Part shown: piece by piece, positions 44,746-51,364 of the stretch
How the letters are laid out: each line of letters begins with the position of its first letter
Position numbering within the stretch: position 1 is the stretch's first letter
Assembly: GCA_029975525.1 (NCBI GenBank)
Contig: JARKOX010000198.1
Coordinates: 1-51,364, forward strand
Length of the DNA: 51,364 bases
Reading direction: 5' to 3'
Source of the DNA: Prolixibacteraceae bacterium
GTDB lineage: Bacteria; Bacteroidota; Bacteroidia; Bacteroidales; Prolixibacteraceae
Made by a program: the position numbers and the translations under genes
Notes under the pieces: model-generated
Seen by the model: only the letters and a program-made list of their open reading frames with translations
Databases searched by the model: none
Told to the model about the DNA's origin: nothing

Positions 44746-44935
44746 TTTCTCTTTGATTTTTAGCCTGCGGCTCGCCACACGATTCCCAACGGCCACAATT
44801 GCGGCAGTTTTCGGCTATCGTGCACGCCGGGCCGTGTTGCACCCGGCGGTTAACCACCAGCAAACCGGTGGTCAGCGCCATTCCGGCCAGGATCAGCCAG
44901 CGGCCGCTGTTTCTGAAAAAATCCCTGCGTTCCAT
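44738..44935 (-). CDS. Tiny Tat-like membrane protein with four cysteines
   Basis: A 65-residue protein. A twin-arginine-like start (MERRDFFRNSGRW) is followed by one hydrophobic helix (about 14-29) and a short tail with CTIAENCRNCGRWESC (C-x5-C-x2-C-x5-C, about 38-53). It is coupled to both neighbours: one base after the NHL gene stop and an 8-base overlap with the ferredoxin gene. The cysteine spacing could hold a metal or iron-sulfur cluster at the periplasmic face. I do not recognise a named family. The gene coupling and the cysteine pattern make it a real gene rather than a chance frame. Confidence 0.72.
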   Translation of the reverse strand: MERRDFFRNSGRWLILAGMALTTGLLVVNRRVQHGPACTIAENCRNCGRWESCGEPQAKNQRENG

Positions 44936-44936
44936 C

Positions 44937-45905
44937 CTATCTCTCTTTTTTTTCGAAAACCCGAATCATCTTCCGGTCAAAATCGAGGGCATAAATCCGG
45001 CTTTCGGCGTCGGCCACCACCTCGGGAGCATGGCCATCGTCCTGAAACTTCGCCGGCGGCGCCACAACGCCAACCAATTCGCCCGAGGGCTTGTATTCTT
45101 TGATGCGCACCAGCCCTTTTTCGCTGGTTATAAAATTTCCATCGGGCAGAAAGGTGAACTGGGCCGGGTTACAACAACCGCTGAACCCCTCCACCTCCAT
45201 CGAAGATTTGTTCCAGTAACCACGCAAATTGCCGTCGAAGGTGTAATTTTCAAGGGCGTGTTTGCCGGGGTTGGCCACCCACAGGTCGCCGTCGGCATTG
45301 ATGGCCACATCGAAACAGGGGCTGGGAACAATAAACCCATGCAACACCTCGTCGTTCACCTTGCCTTCAAATTCCAGTATTTTTTCTCCGGAAGGGTTGA
45401 AACGGTAAACCTTGCGCTGACCGGCGTCGGCAATAAAAATATTGTCGCCAGCCACCGCCACCGAAGTGAGTACCGAACTTTCCGAAAACCCCTCTTTCCA
45501 GGTGGCAAGCAGCTTCCCGGCCGGGTCGTAAACCAGCACCGAAGCTTTTGTCGCCACCAGCAGCCGGTCGGGAGTGGCCGCCACGGCATGGGGTTTTTCG
45601 GGCAGCGAAATTTCTGAAATCAGTTTTCCCTGCAACCCGATTACCTGCACCCACTGGTCGCCGGCTACAAAAAGACGGTCGCCGGCCAGCGCAATGGCAG
45701 CCGGTTCCTGCATGGATAACTGCAGGTTGCGCGTTTCGGTGTAAAGTACCAGGGCCGAATCAACAGCCTTGTACTGATCCACGTTGTATTCAAACGGGTT
45801 GGAAGCGATCTGGTCGGGCCGGGTCGATTTAAAATCGGCGACCATCACCCCGACTATCACCACTGCCAGCAGGAGCAGAAAGATCAAAATCCACTTGTTC
45901 TTCAT
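44937..45905 (-). CDS. Membrane-anchored NHL-type beta-propeller with a CC motif
   Basis: I choose ATG 45905 (MKNKWILIFLLLLAVVIVGV), four bases after the previous gene; a longer frame from 45974 would overlap that gene and lacks a normal leader. The 322-residue protein has one N-terminal helix as signal anchor. The rest is a beta-propeller with NHL-like repeats (for example DNIFIADAGQRKVYRFNPSG and DGDLWVANPGKHALENYTFDG). A vicinal cysteine pair stands in GFSGCCNPAQF, which looks deliberate because the protein has few other cysteines. It probably faces the periplasm next to the NapG/NapH-like proteins; a role in redox partner binding or sensing is possible but unproven. Confidence 0.83.
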   Translation of the reverse strand: MKNKWILIFLLLLAVVIVGVMVADFKSTRPDQIASNPFEYNVDQYKAVDSALVLYTETRNLQLSMQEPAAIALAGDRLFVAGDQWVQVIGLQGKLISEISLPEKPHAVAATPDRLLVATKASVLVYDPAGKLLATWKEGFSESSVLTSVAVAGDNIFIADAGQRKVYRFNPSGEKILEFEGKVNDEVLHGFIVPSPCFDVAINADGDLWVANPGKHALENYTFDGNLRGYWNKSSMEVEGFSGCCNPAQFTFLPDGNFITSEKGLVRIKEYKPSGELVGVVAPPAKFQDDGHAPEVVADAESRIYALDFDRKMIRVFEKKER

Positions 45906-45909
45906 TTTT

Positions 45910-47340
45910 CTATTTCCGAAGGTTGATACAAACCATTGTTTTGGCATCGCGCAAAACCAGATAGCCGTCGGCAATGGCCAGCGGCGCCCAGGCGTCTTGC
46001 CCGTCGGGAACTACCTGCGCATGGTCAAGCTCTTCATATCCTTTTACACTGGGGCGCAGAATATAGAGCGTCCCGTCGTCGTTGAGCAGAAATATTTTGT
46101 TGTCGGCCATAAAAAAGGGCCCGAGTCCGAACCGCTTGTTGGGGCCGCTGGACCAAACCACCCGGGTAACATCCGACGGGTGGTAGCAGACCAGCTGGTT
46201 GCGCATCGTCCCGCCATCTTTGGGGAGAATCCCGAACAGATGCCCCTGCCAGTAGAGCGGGGTCTGCTGTTCGCAGGCCAGCCCGTCGCGCGGCGCATAC
46301 TCTTTGAGCACCTCCACCGCAAAGGTATCGCCGGCAGCTTTCAGCTGGATCATCATACTGCCGGCGCCATAACCGGCGGTGAGGAATATCTTCCCGTCGG
46401 GCATGCACACCGGCGACGGGGCGATTACCGAACGGTTCCAGGCGGCCGATTCCCAGAGCACCTTACCGGCATCGGGGCCGTCGGCAGCAATGCCCACGAT
46501 TCCGCCCACCGCACAGTAGACATACATTTTCCGGCCGCCAAAGGTATAAGGGATTACCGAGGAGTGCGACATTTTCCAGCCGTTGGGATTGGGTGTTTCC
46601 CACACCTTTTGCCCGGTAGCCAGGTCCACGCCAATCATCAGGGCATTTCCGCCGGTAGCAATCACAGCCAGGTTTCCGTCGATGAGCGGGCACTGCCCGG
46701 TGTACCAGAGCGGCACTTCCGACTGGTACTCTTTTTCCACATCGATGCCCCAGCGAAAGTCGCCGGTGGCGCGGTCCACACACATGACGTGGCATCGTGG
46801 CCCGATGGTCAGAATATACTCATCGGTAACCGCCGGAATGGTCCGCGACATTCCGTGGTTGCGTTTGATACTCACCTGATATCCCCGCCGCCAGAGCTCT
46901 TTTCCATCGAGCAGCGAAAAGCAGCGCAGGTAGTCGGCACGTTCGGCCTCGTCGTAATCGAGCAGGTAAACCAGTCCTTTGTAGATGGCCGCCCCGGAAT
47001 GTCCTTCGCCCAGTTCGACCGACCAGAGCACCTGCGGACCTTCGCTGCCAAACTGATCTTTCAGCGAAACAGGCGACTTGGAAATGTTGTCGAAATCGGC
47101 GCCGCGAAAGCGGGGCCAGGTTTCGGTCAACGCGGCATGCGTTCCGGAGAATGCCTGAAAAAGGCTTCCGATTTTCACCTCTTCGCCGGAAGCTCCGCCC
47201 CCTCCCCGGTTATCGGCCCCGGGAAGGCTCACCGCCAGATCGCGAGTCGGATCGGCCCATAACCACCACAGTAAAAACAGTAAACCGACAATGCCGGCAG
47301 AGATTACAACCACATTATTCAGCGTCCGCCTCTTCTCCAT
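45910..47340 (-). CDS. Membrane-anchored PQQ-like beta-propeller protein
   Basis: A 476-residue protein with one N-terminal helix (about 9-29, VVVISAGIVGLLFLLWWLW) as signal anchor. After a linker, the segment WPRFRGADFDNIS opens a PQQ-type propeller with blades such as DGKELWRRGYQ, TGDFRWGIDVE, TGQKVWETPN and AGKVLWESAAW. It starts on the base after the previous gene's stop, so the genes are tightly coupled. It is longer than the three secreted propellers upstream and clearly less similar to them. No heme or standard PQQ-dehydrogenase motifs are visible. Function unknown; possibly the inner-membrane end of a propeller complex. Confidence 0.85.
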   Translation of the reverse strand: MEKRRTLNNVVVISAGIVGLLFLLWWLWADPTRDLAVSLPGADNRGGGGASGEEVKIGSLFQAFSGTHAALTETWPRFRGADFDNISKSPVSLKDQFGSEGPQVLWSVELGEGHSGAAIYKGLVYLLDYDEAERADYLRCFSLLDGKELWRRGYQVSIKRNHGMSRTIPAVTDEYILTIGPRCHVMCVDRATGDFRWGIDVEKEYQSEVPLWYTGQCPLIDGNLAVIATGGNALMIGVDLATGQKVWETPNPNGWKMSHSSVIPYTFGGRKMYVYCAVGGIVGIAADGPDAGKVLWESAAWNRSVIAPSPVCMPDGKIFLTAGYGAGSMMIQLKAAGDTFAVEVLKEYAPRDGLACEQQTPLYWQGHLFGILPKDGGTMRNQLVCYHPSDVTRVVWSSGPNKRFGLGPFFMADNKIFLLNDDGTLYILRPSVKGYEELDHAQVVPDGQDAWAPLAIADGYLVLRDAKTMVCINLRK

Positions 47341-48594
47341 CTAAGCTTTAATATGGTAAACCATTAAAACCTCGCCATGCCGGATAAAAAGTTTTCCGTC
47401 ATAAATGGTGGGATGTGCCCAGTGAGGGCCTTCGCCCTCTTCCACCTTAAAGGTGCTTACGATTTTCAGATTTTCGGGGGAAGGTTTCACCAGCGCCACA
47501 TTTCCGCTTTTCTCCTCGTAAAGGTAAAGCATGCCGTCGGCAAAAATGATGGAGCCTTTGGTATTCCACTCCTCTTCCCATTTGGTTTCGCCGGTATCCC
47601 AGTCCACACAAACCCAGCGTCCGAGCGAGTTGTGCTGCCAGTTTGAGCCGTAGAGCTTTCCGTCAACCAAAACCACGCCGCCATGGTGGGTGTTGAGTGT
47701 CGGATTTTTCCATTTCAGTTCGACCGAACGGTTGTTTTCATCGATGGAAAACATGGTTGCGGGGTGGTCGTACCCACTGGTGACAAACACCTCCCGGTTG
47801 TGGTAGAGGGCCGGATTGGTCTGTTCGCCTTTCCCGTGACGCCTTTCCTGAAACTGCACGAGGTTGTAGCCCCACAACAGCTCTCCGTTCTTCGGGTTGA
47901 TGCCCGTCAGATTTTCGGCGGTTTGGGCCAGGATGATCTGCTCCCCCTGGTGATTAACCAGCACGGGCGACGCATAGGCTTTGGCTCCGCCCAGACTTTT
48001 GGCTTTCCAGATTTCGGTACCGTCCGACTTTTTCAGTGCAACCATCGTATTTTTTTCACCGCCGGTGGTGTAGACTATCATCTCGTCAATAATCAGGAGG
48101 CTTTCTGCCTCGCCAAATCCGTGAAGTTGTCCTTCATATTTTCCGATGGCATCCACCAGCCAAATGATCTTTCCGGTTTGGGCATCGATGCAGCCTACCT
48201 GACCATTACCGCTTGAAACGTACAATCTCCCGTTTTCGTAGGTGGGGGTGCAGCGGCTGTCGGGATAAGAACGGATCCACGACCGTCCATACGGCGTTTC
48301 CCAAATCAGCTGCCCCGTTAAATCATAGGCCGAAAGCACATCGATGGTATCTTTCTTCAAGCCGGTTACGAATATTTTCCCGTCGGCCACCACCGGCTGG
48401 GAGTATCCTTTTCCGATTCCTTTGATTTTCAGTAAAACCTGCGGACCGGATTCGGGCCATTTTTTCAGGAGCCCGGTTTCGTTGTAATGTCCTGTCCTTC
48501 CGATTCCCCGGAATTCAACAATCTCCTGCGAAAAGAGGGTCGTTGAAATGCAAACAAGCAACGCTACAGCGGATCCAAACTTCATTTTAAACAT
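47341..48594 (-). CDS. Secreted PQQ-like beta-propeller protein, paralogue 3 of a tandem triplet
   Basis: A 417-residue protein with a signal peptide ending at TTLFSQ (about residue 23). It opens with EFRGIGRTGHYNETGLLKKW and holds propeller blades throughout. The end has the shared signature GPHWAHPTIYDGKLFIRHGE. It is close to the next protein upstream across the full length (PYGRSW, YLYEEKSGNVALVKPSPE), pointing to gene duplication. A start three codons in (48585) is equally good. No catalytic motif is recognisable. Confidence 0.85.
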   Translation of the reverse strand: MFKMKFGSAVALLVCISTTLFSQEIVEFRGIGRTGHYNETGLLKKWPESGPQVLLKIKGIGKGYSQPVVADGKIFVTGLKKDTIDVLSAYDLTGQLIWETPYGRSWIRSYPDSRCTPTYENGRLYVSSGNGQVGCIDAQTGKIIWLVDAIGKYEGQLHGFGEAESLLIIDEMIVYTTGGEKNTMVALKKSDGTEIWKAKSLGGAKAYASPVLVNHQGEQIILAQTAENLTGINPKNGELLWGYNLVQFQERRHGKGEQTNPALYHNREVFVTSGYDHPATMFSIDENNRSVELKWKNPTLNTHHGGVVLVDGKLYGSNWQHNSLGRWVCVDWDTGETKWEEEWNTKGSIIFADGMLYLYEEKSGNVALVKPSPENLKIVSTFKVEEGEGPHWAHPTIYDGKLFIRHGEVLMVYHIKA

Positions 48595-48694
48595 AGAAAA
48601 AACCTTTCTTTTATAATTACTTGCGGTATAAACCGTCGATTACCTTTTTACCGATTGCAGGCTTTCGGTGCCCAGAATAGTTAGCCGGCGCATT

Positions 48695-49939
48695 TTATCC
48701 CCGGATGTCGTAAACCATCAGCACCTCGCCGTGACGCAGGTAGAGTTTTCCGCCGCTGATAAAGGGATGCGCCCAGTGCGGCCCACTCCCGTCGGTCACC
48801 TTAAACGAGCTGACCACCTCCAGCTTTTCGGGAGATGGTTTCACCAGGGCCACGTGGCCTCCTTTTTCTTCGTACAAATAGAGCATTCCGTCGGCATAAA
48901 CGAGGGATCCCTTGTTGTTCCAGGTGGTTTCCCACTTGATTTCACCGGTATTCCAATCCATGCACACCCAGTTTCCTTTTCCGTTGTTGATCCAGTTGGA
49001 GGCATACACATAACCGTCGACCAGCACCACGCCATGATGGTGGTTGTCGAGAACCGTGTTGATATATTTTTCGGTCACACCGGTGCCGTCGGCATTCATT
49101 TTCAGCATCACCGAGCGGTAATCATATCCTTTCGAGAGATAAATTTCATCTCCGTGATAAATGGGCGTATTGGTCCAGATCAGGCCGGGCTGGTCCCATT
49201 TTTCGGGGAGGTAATATTTATAACTCCAGGCCACTTCGCCGGTTTCGGGTTTTAAGGCAATCAGGTGGGTGGCGGTTGCCGCCAGGATAAAACGGAAGTT
49301 CCCATTTTCGTAAAGCGCAGGCGACACATACGAACGTTGTCCTCCCACGGAGGCGCTGCGCCACACCTCTTTTCCGGTGAGTTTGTTGAACGCCACTACC
49401 GATGTTTTTTTTCCGCCGGGCGTACAAATCACCAGGTCGTCCACCACCAGTGCGCTTTCAGAAACGCCCCACATGTGCCAGTCGGCCTCGTAATCCTGAT
49501 CAACATTTACGGCCCACACCTCTTTGCCATCGGCGACATTGATACATACCAGCCGGCCAACGCCGCCCACCACGTAAATCCGGTCACCGTCGATGGTCGG
49601 TGTACTGCGGGTTTCAGGAAACGATTTCGACCACGAACGCCCGTAAGGAACCTGCCACTTGAGGTTTCCCTGAAAATCAACTGCCGACAGGTAATCGAGC
49701 GTATCGATCATTCCGGTAATATAAATGGTTTCTCCGGCCACCACCGGTGAGGAGTATCCTTTTCCGAGTTTTTCAACCTTCAGCACCAGCTGCGGGCCAG
49801 CTTCAGGCCACTGTTTCAGCAGGCCGGTTTCGTTGCGGAAATGGCCGTCGCGTTTTTCGCCCCGCCACTGGATCACCTGTGCGGTTACGGTGGCTGACCA
49901 AAAAAGGGTGGCCAGTAGTGTCAGTATTCTGATCTTCAT
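48695..49939 (-). CDS. Secreted PQQ-like beta-propeller protein, paralogue 2 of a tandem triplet
   Basis: A 414-residue protein with a signal peptide ending at SATVTAQ (about residue 21). It shares the opening QWRGEKRDGHFRNETGLLKQ, the middle PYGRSWSKSFPETRSTPT and the ending GPHWAHPFISGGKLYLRHGE with its neighbours. The 100-base gap to the next gene and the 86-base gap before it show no clear terminator, so I place it in the same operon. It probably works in the periplasm. The conserved HWAHP and RHG residues near the C-terminus are candidates for a functional site. Confidence 0.85.
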   Translation of the reverse strand: MKIRILTLLATLFWSATVTAQVIQWRGEKRDGHFRNETGLLKQWPEAGPQLVLKVEKLGKGYSSPVVAGETIYITGMIDTLDYLSAVDFQGNLKWQVPYGRSWSKSFPETRSTPTIDGDRIYVVGGVGRLVCINVADGKEVWAVNVDQDYEADWHMWGVSESALVVDDLVICTPGGKKTSVVAFNKLTGKEVWRSASVGGQRSYVSPALYENGNFRFILAATATHLIALKPETGEVAWSYKYYLPEKWDQPGLIWTNTPIYHGDEIYLSKGYDYRSVMLKMNADGTGVTEKYINTVLDNHHHGVVLVDGYVYASNWINNGKGNWVCMDWNTGEIKWETTWNNKGSLVYADGMLYLYEEKGGHVALVKPSPEKLEVVSSFKVTDGSGPHWAHPFISGGKLYLRHGEVLMVYDIRG

Positions 49940-50025
49940 ACGATTTTATGTTCTTCTGAAAATTCGATCTGGACTCAGCCGCAACCAACCAGATTGTTGA
50001 TGCCGCCGGACAGTCATTTTCGGTT

Positions 50026-51237
50026 CTATTTGATTTTGTAAACGATCAACGTATTACCATGACGGACGAACAGGCGTCCTTTGTCGATAACCGGGTGTGC
50101 CCAGTGCTGCGAAGTTCCCAGTTCCACCTTGGTTTTCGACCGGATATTAAAACCGGCGGGCGTACATTCTACCAGCGCCAGTTCGCCGCGGTCGGTATAA
50201 CAGTAAAGCATTCCGTCGGCGTAAATTACCGTTCCCATGGCCAGGCCGGTTGCAGCATATTTCTGTTCGCCGGTTTTCCAGTCGATACACTGCCACACGC
50301 GGTTGTTGTCGCCCGAACCGTAGATGTAACCGTTCACCAGTACGGCGCCGCCAATGCGGTTGTCCATGGTTTTGCTGAACCACTCTTTGGTAACGCTGCT
50401 GCCGTCGGCCGACAGTTTCAATTTTACGCCGCCCTGTCCGTAGCCGCTGAAACAGAACAACCCGCCATCGTGGTAAAGCGGAGTGTTGGAATGAACACTC
50501 CAGCGGTTAGGCTGCTCGTGCGACCAGAGAAATTTGCCGGTATTGGCATCGATCCCCACAATGTGCGACTCCAGCATGGTCACCAGCAGGGTACGCCCGG
50601 GCAGTTTAACGACCAGCGGGGCACAGTACGCCGATTTTTCGCCCAGCGCTTTGGAAGACCAGACCAGGGCGCCGGTTTTCCGGTTGAGGGCCACCACGGT
50701 GTGCTCCTCGCCGCCGGGGGTTACAAACAGCTTGTCGCCGTCAACCGCCAGCGTTTCGGTTACTCCCCACTGAATATTGCGTCCTCCCAGTTCCTTCATC
50801 ACATCCTTTTTCCACTTCACCGTTCCGGTAGCTGCATCCATGCAGACAACCTGCCCCAATCCGCTGTACATATAAAGCAGATCGCCCACGATAACGGGCG
50901 TGCTGCGCGAACCGGGATAACTTTCGGTAAATTCAGGTCCGTAAGGAGCTTTCCACAACAGTTTGCCGTCCTCGGAAAGTGCATAAATATACCCTTGCCC
51001 GTCGACCATTCCGGAAAGATAAATTTTGTCGTTAGCAAATGCCGGTGACGAGAAACCTTCGCCCAACCCGTCGAAATGCCAAAGAACCTGCGGCCCCGCC
51101 TCAGGCCAGGATTTCAACAATCCGGTTTCGTCGTACACCCCATTGCCGTGTGGCCCGCGCCACCGGGTGGGTTCCTGGGCAGTAGCTGAAAATAATACGA
51201 AGCACAATGTTAACAGAAGCAATACATTCTTATTCAT
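50026..51237 (-). CDS. Secreted PQQ-like beta-propeller protein, paralogue 1 of a tandem triplet
   Basis: I take ATG 51237 (MNKNVLLLLTLCFVLFSATAQ), which gives a normal signal peptide; an upstream Met at 51327 would add 30 residues without one and would run over the likely promoter. The 403-residue protein opens with TRWRGPHGNGVYDETGLLKS and ends with QHWAHPVIDKGRLFVRHGN, as its two paralogues do. It is the first gene of the twelve-gene minus-strand operon. It is the most diverged of the three. No heme or metal motif stands out. Confidence 0.85.
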   Translation of the reverse strand: MNKNVLLLLTLCFVLFSATAQEPTRWRGPHGNGVYDETGLLKSWPEAGPQVLWHFDGLGEGFSSPAFANDKIYLSGMVDGQGYIYALSEDGKLLWKAPYGPEFTESYPGSRSTPVIVGDLLYMYSGLGQVVCMDAATGTVKWKKDVMKELGGRNIQWGVTETLAVDGDKLFVTPGGEEHTVVALNRKTGALVWSSKALGEKSAYCAPLVVKLPGRTLLVTMLESHIVGIDANTGKFLWSHEQPNRWSVHSNTPLYHDGGLFCFSGYGQGGVKLKLSADGSSVTKEWFSKTMDNRIGGAVLVNGYIYGSGDNNRVWQCIDWKTGEQKYAATGLAMGTVIYADGMLYCYTDRGELALVECTPAGFNIRSKTKVELGTSQHWAHPVIDKGRLFVRHGNTLIVYKIK

Positions 51238-51300
51238 ACGGATCTCTTTTTTAGATCGTATAAAAATAGGATCAATTGCCCTAACTCCCAAGGCGCTTCC

Positions 51301-51328
51301 GAAATTTAGCACATGTCTAAATAGCAAG
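51301..51328 (-). promoter_or_regulatory. Candidate promoter of the twelve-gene redox/propeller operon
   Basis: On the minus strand the -7-like box TAAATTTC (51308-51301; consensus TAnnTTTG with one mismatch) lies 16 bases downstream of CTTG (51328-51325) as -33. The leader to ATG 51237 would be about 55 bases and contains the inverted repeat GATCT/AGATC at 51241-51257. Confidence 0.35.
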
Positions 51329-51364
51329 ATGTGTTAACATTTCGTTAGCAACTCATTAACAATC

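Noticed and set aside
15480-51237. The PQQ-like propellers as true PQQ-dependent dehydrogenases
   Set aside because: I see no heme CxxCH, no vicinal-cysteine/Trp-docking pattern and no length match to quinoprotein dehydrogenases; BamB-like propellers fit better.
1-51364. tRNA, rRNA, CRISPR arrays, insertion sequences or phage genes
   Set aside because: I looked for these and saw no cloverleaf-like sequence, regular repeat-spacer pattern, transposase or integrase frame.

Overview
The window looks like Bacteroidota DNA, most likely an anaerobic or facultative polysaccharide degrader of the order Bacteroidales/Marinilabiliales (lineage inferred). The evidence is two SusC/SusD pairs, an ECF-sigma/FecR pair, short-lipobox lipoproteins, Bacteroidota-type promoter boxes (TAnnTTTG) and many secreted glycan enzymes. 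I saw no rRNA, tRNA, insertion sequence, CRISPR array or phage gene.

Region 1 (1-15.3 kb, all minus strand) is a polysaccharide utilisation locus for amino-sugar glycopeptides. In transcription order it holds a NagA-like deacetylase with a signal peptide, an Nramp-fold transporter lacking the usual metal ligands, a NagB-like deaminase, an ECF sigma factor, a FecR anti-sigma, an STN-containing SusC, SusD, a surface lipoprotein, a GH109 alpha-N-acetylgalactosaminidase, and a lipoprotein with BACON and F5/8 domains that runs into an M60 O-glycopeptidase domain and is cut by the window edge. The sigma/FecR/SusC/SusD/lipoprotein/GH109/M60 order resembles known mucin O-glycan loci of Bacteroides.

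Region 2 (15.5-35.85 kb) is a glycosaminoglycan locus of the chondroitin/dermatan sulfate or hyaluronan type. A minus-strand GH88-PL8 operon is divergent from plus-strand susC, susD, a second PL8, a membrane-tethered AraC-type regulator and two formylglycine-type sulfatases. PL8 lyases would cut the chain, sulfatases remove sulfate, and GH88 splits the unsaturated disaccharides. The freed amino sugars could feed the NagA/NagB-like genes of region 1. An isolated beta-propeller gene lies at 15.5-16.6 kb.

Region 3 (35.86-51.24 kb, minus strand) is a tight run of twelve genes and the least explained part. It encodes three paralogous secreted PQQ-like beta-propellers, a membrane-anchored propeller, an NHL propeller, a tiny Tat-like four-cysteine protein, NapG-like and NapH-like iron-sulfur proteins, a three-helix membrane propeller, a fused NuoE/NuoF (HydC/HydB-like) flavo-iron-sulfur protein, an SGNH hydrolase and a GltD-like flavoprotein that has lost its NAD(P)H-binding lobe. 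It has the parts of an electron-transfer system joining cytosolic NADH and ferredoxin chemistry to the membrane and periplasm, with no recognisable terminal enzyme. This is the best candidate for an undescribed system in the window.
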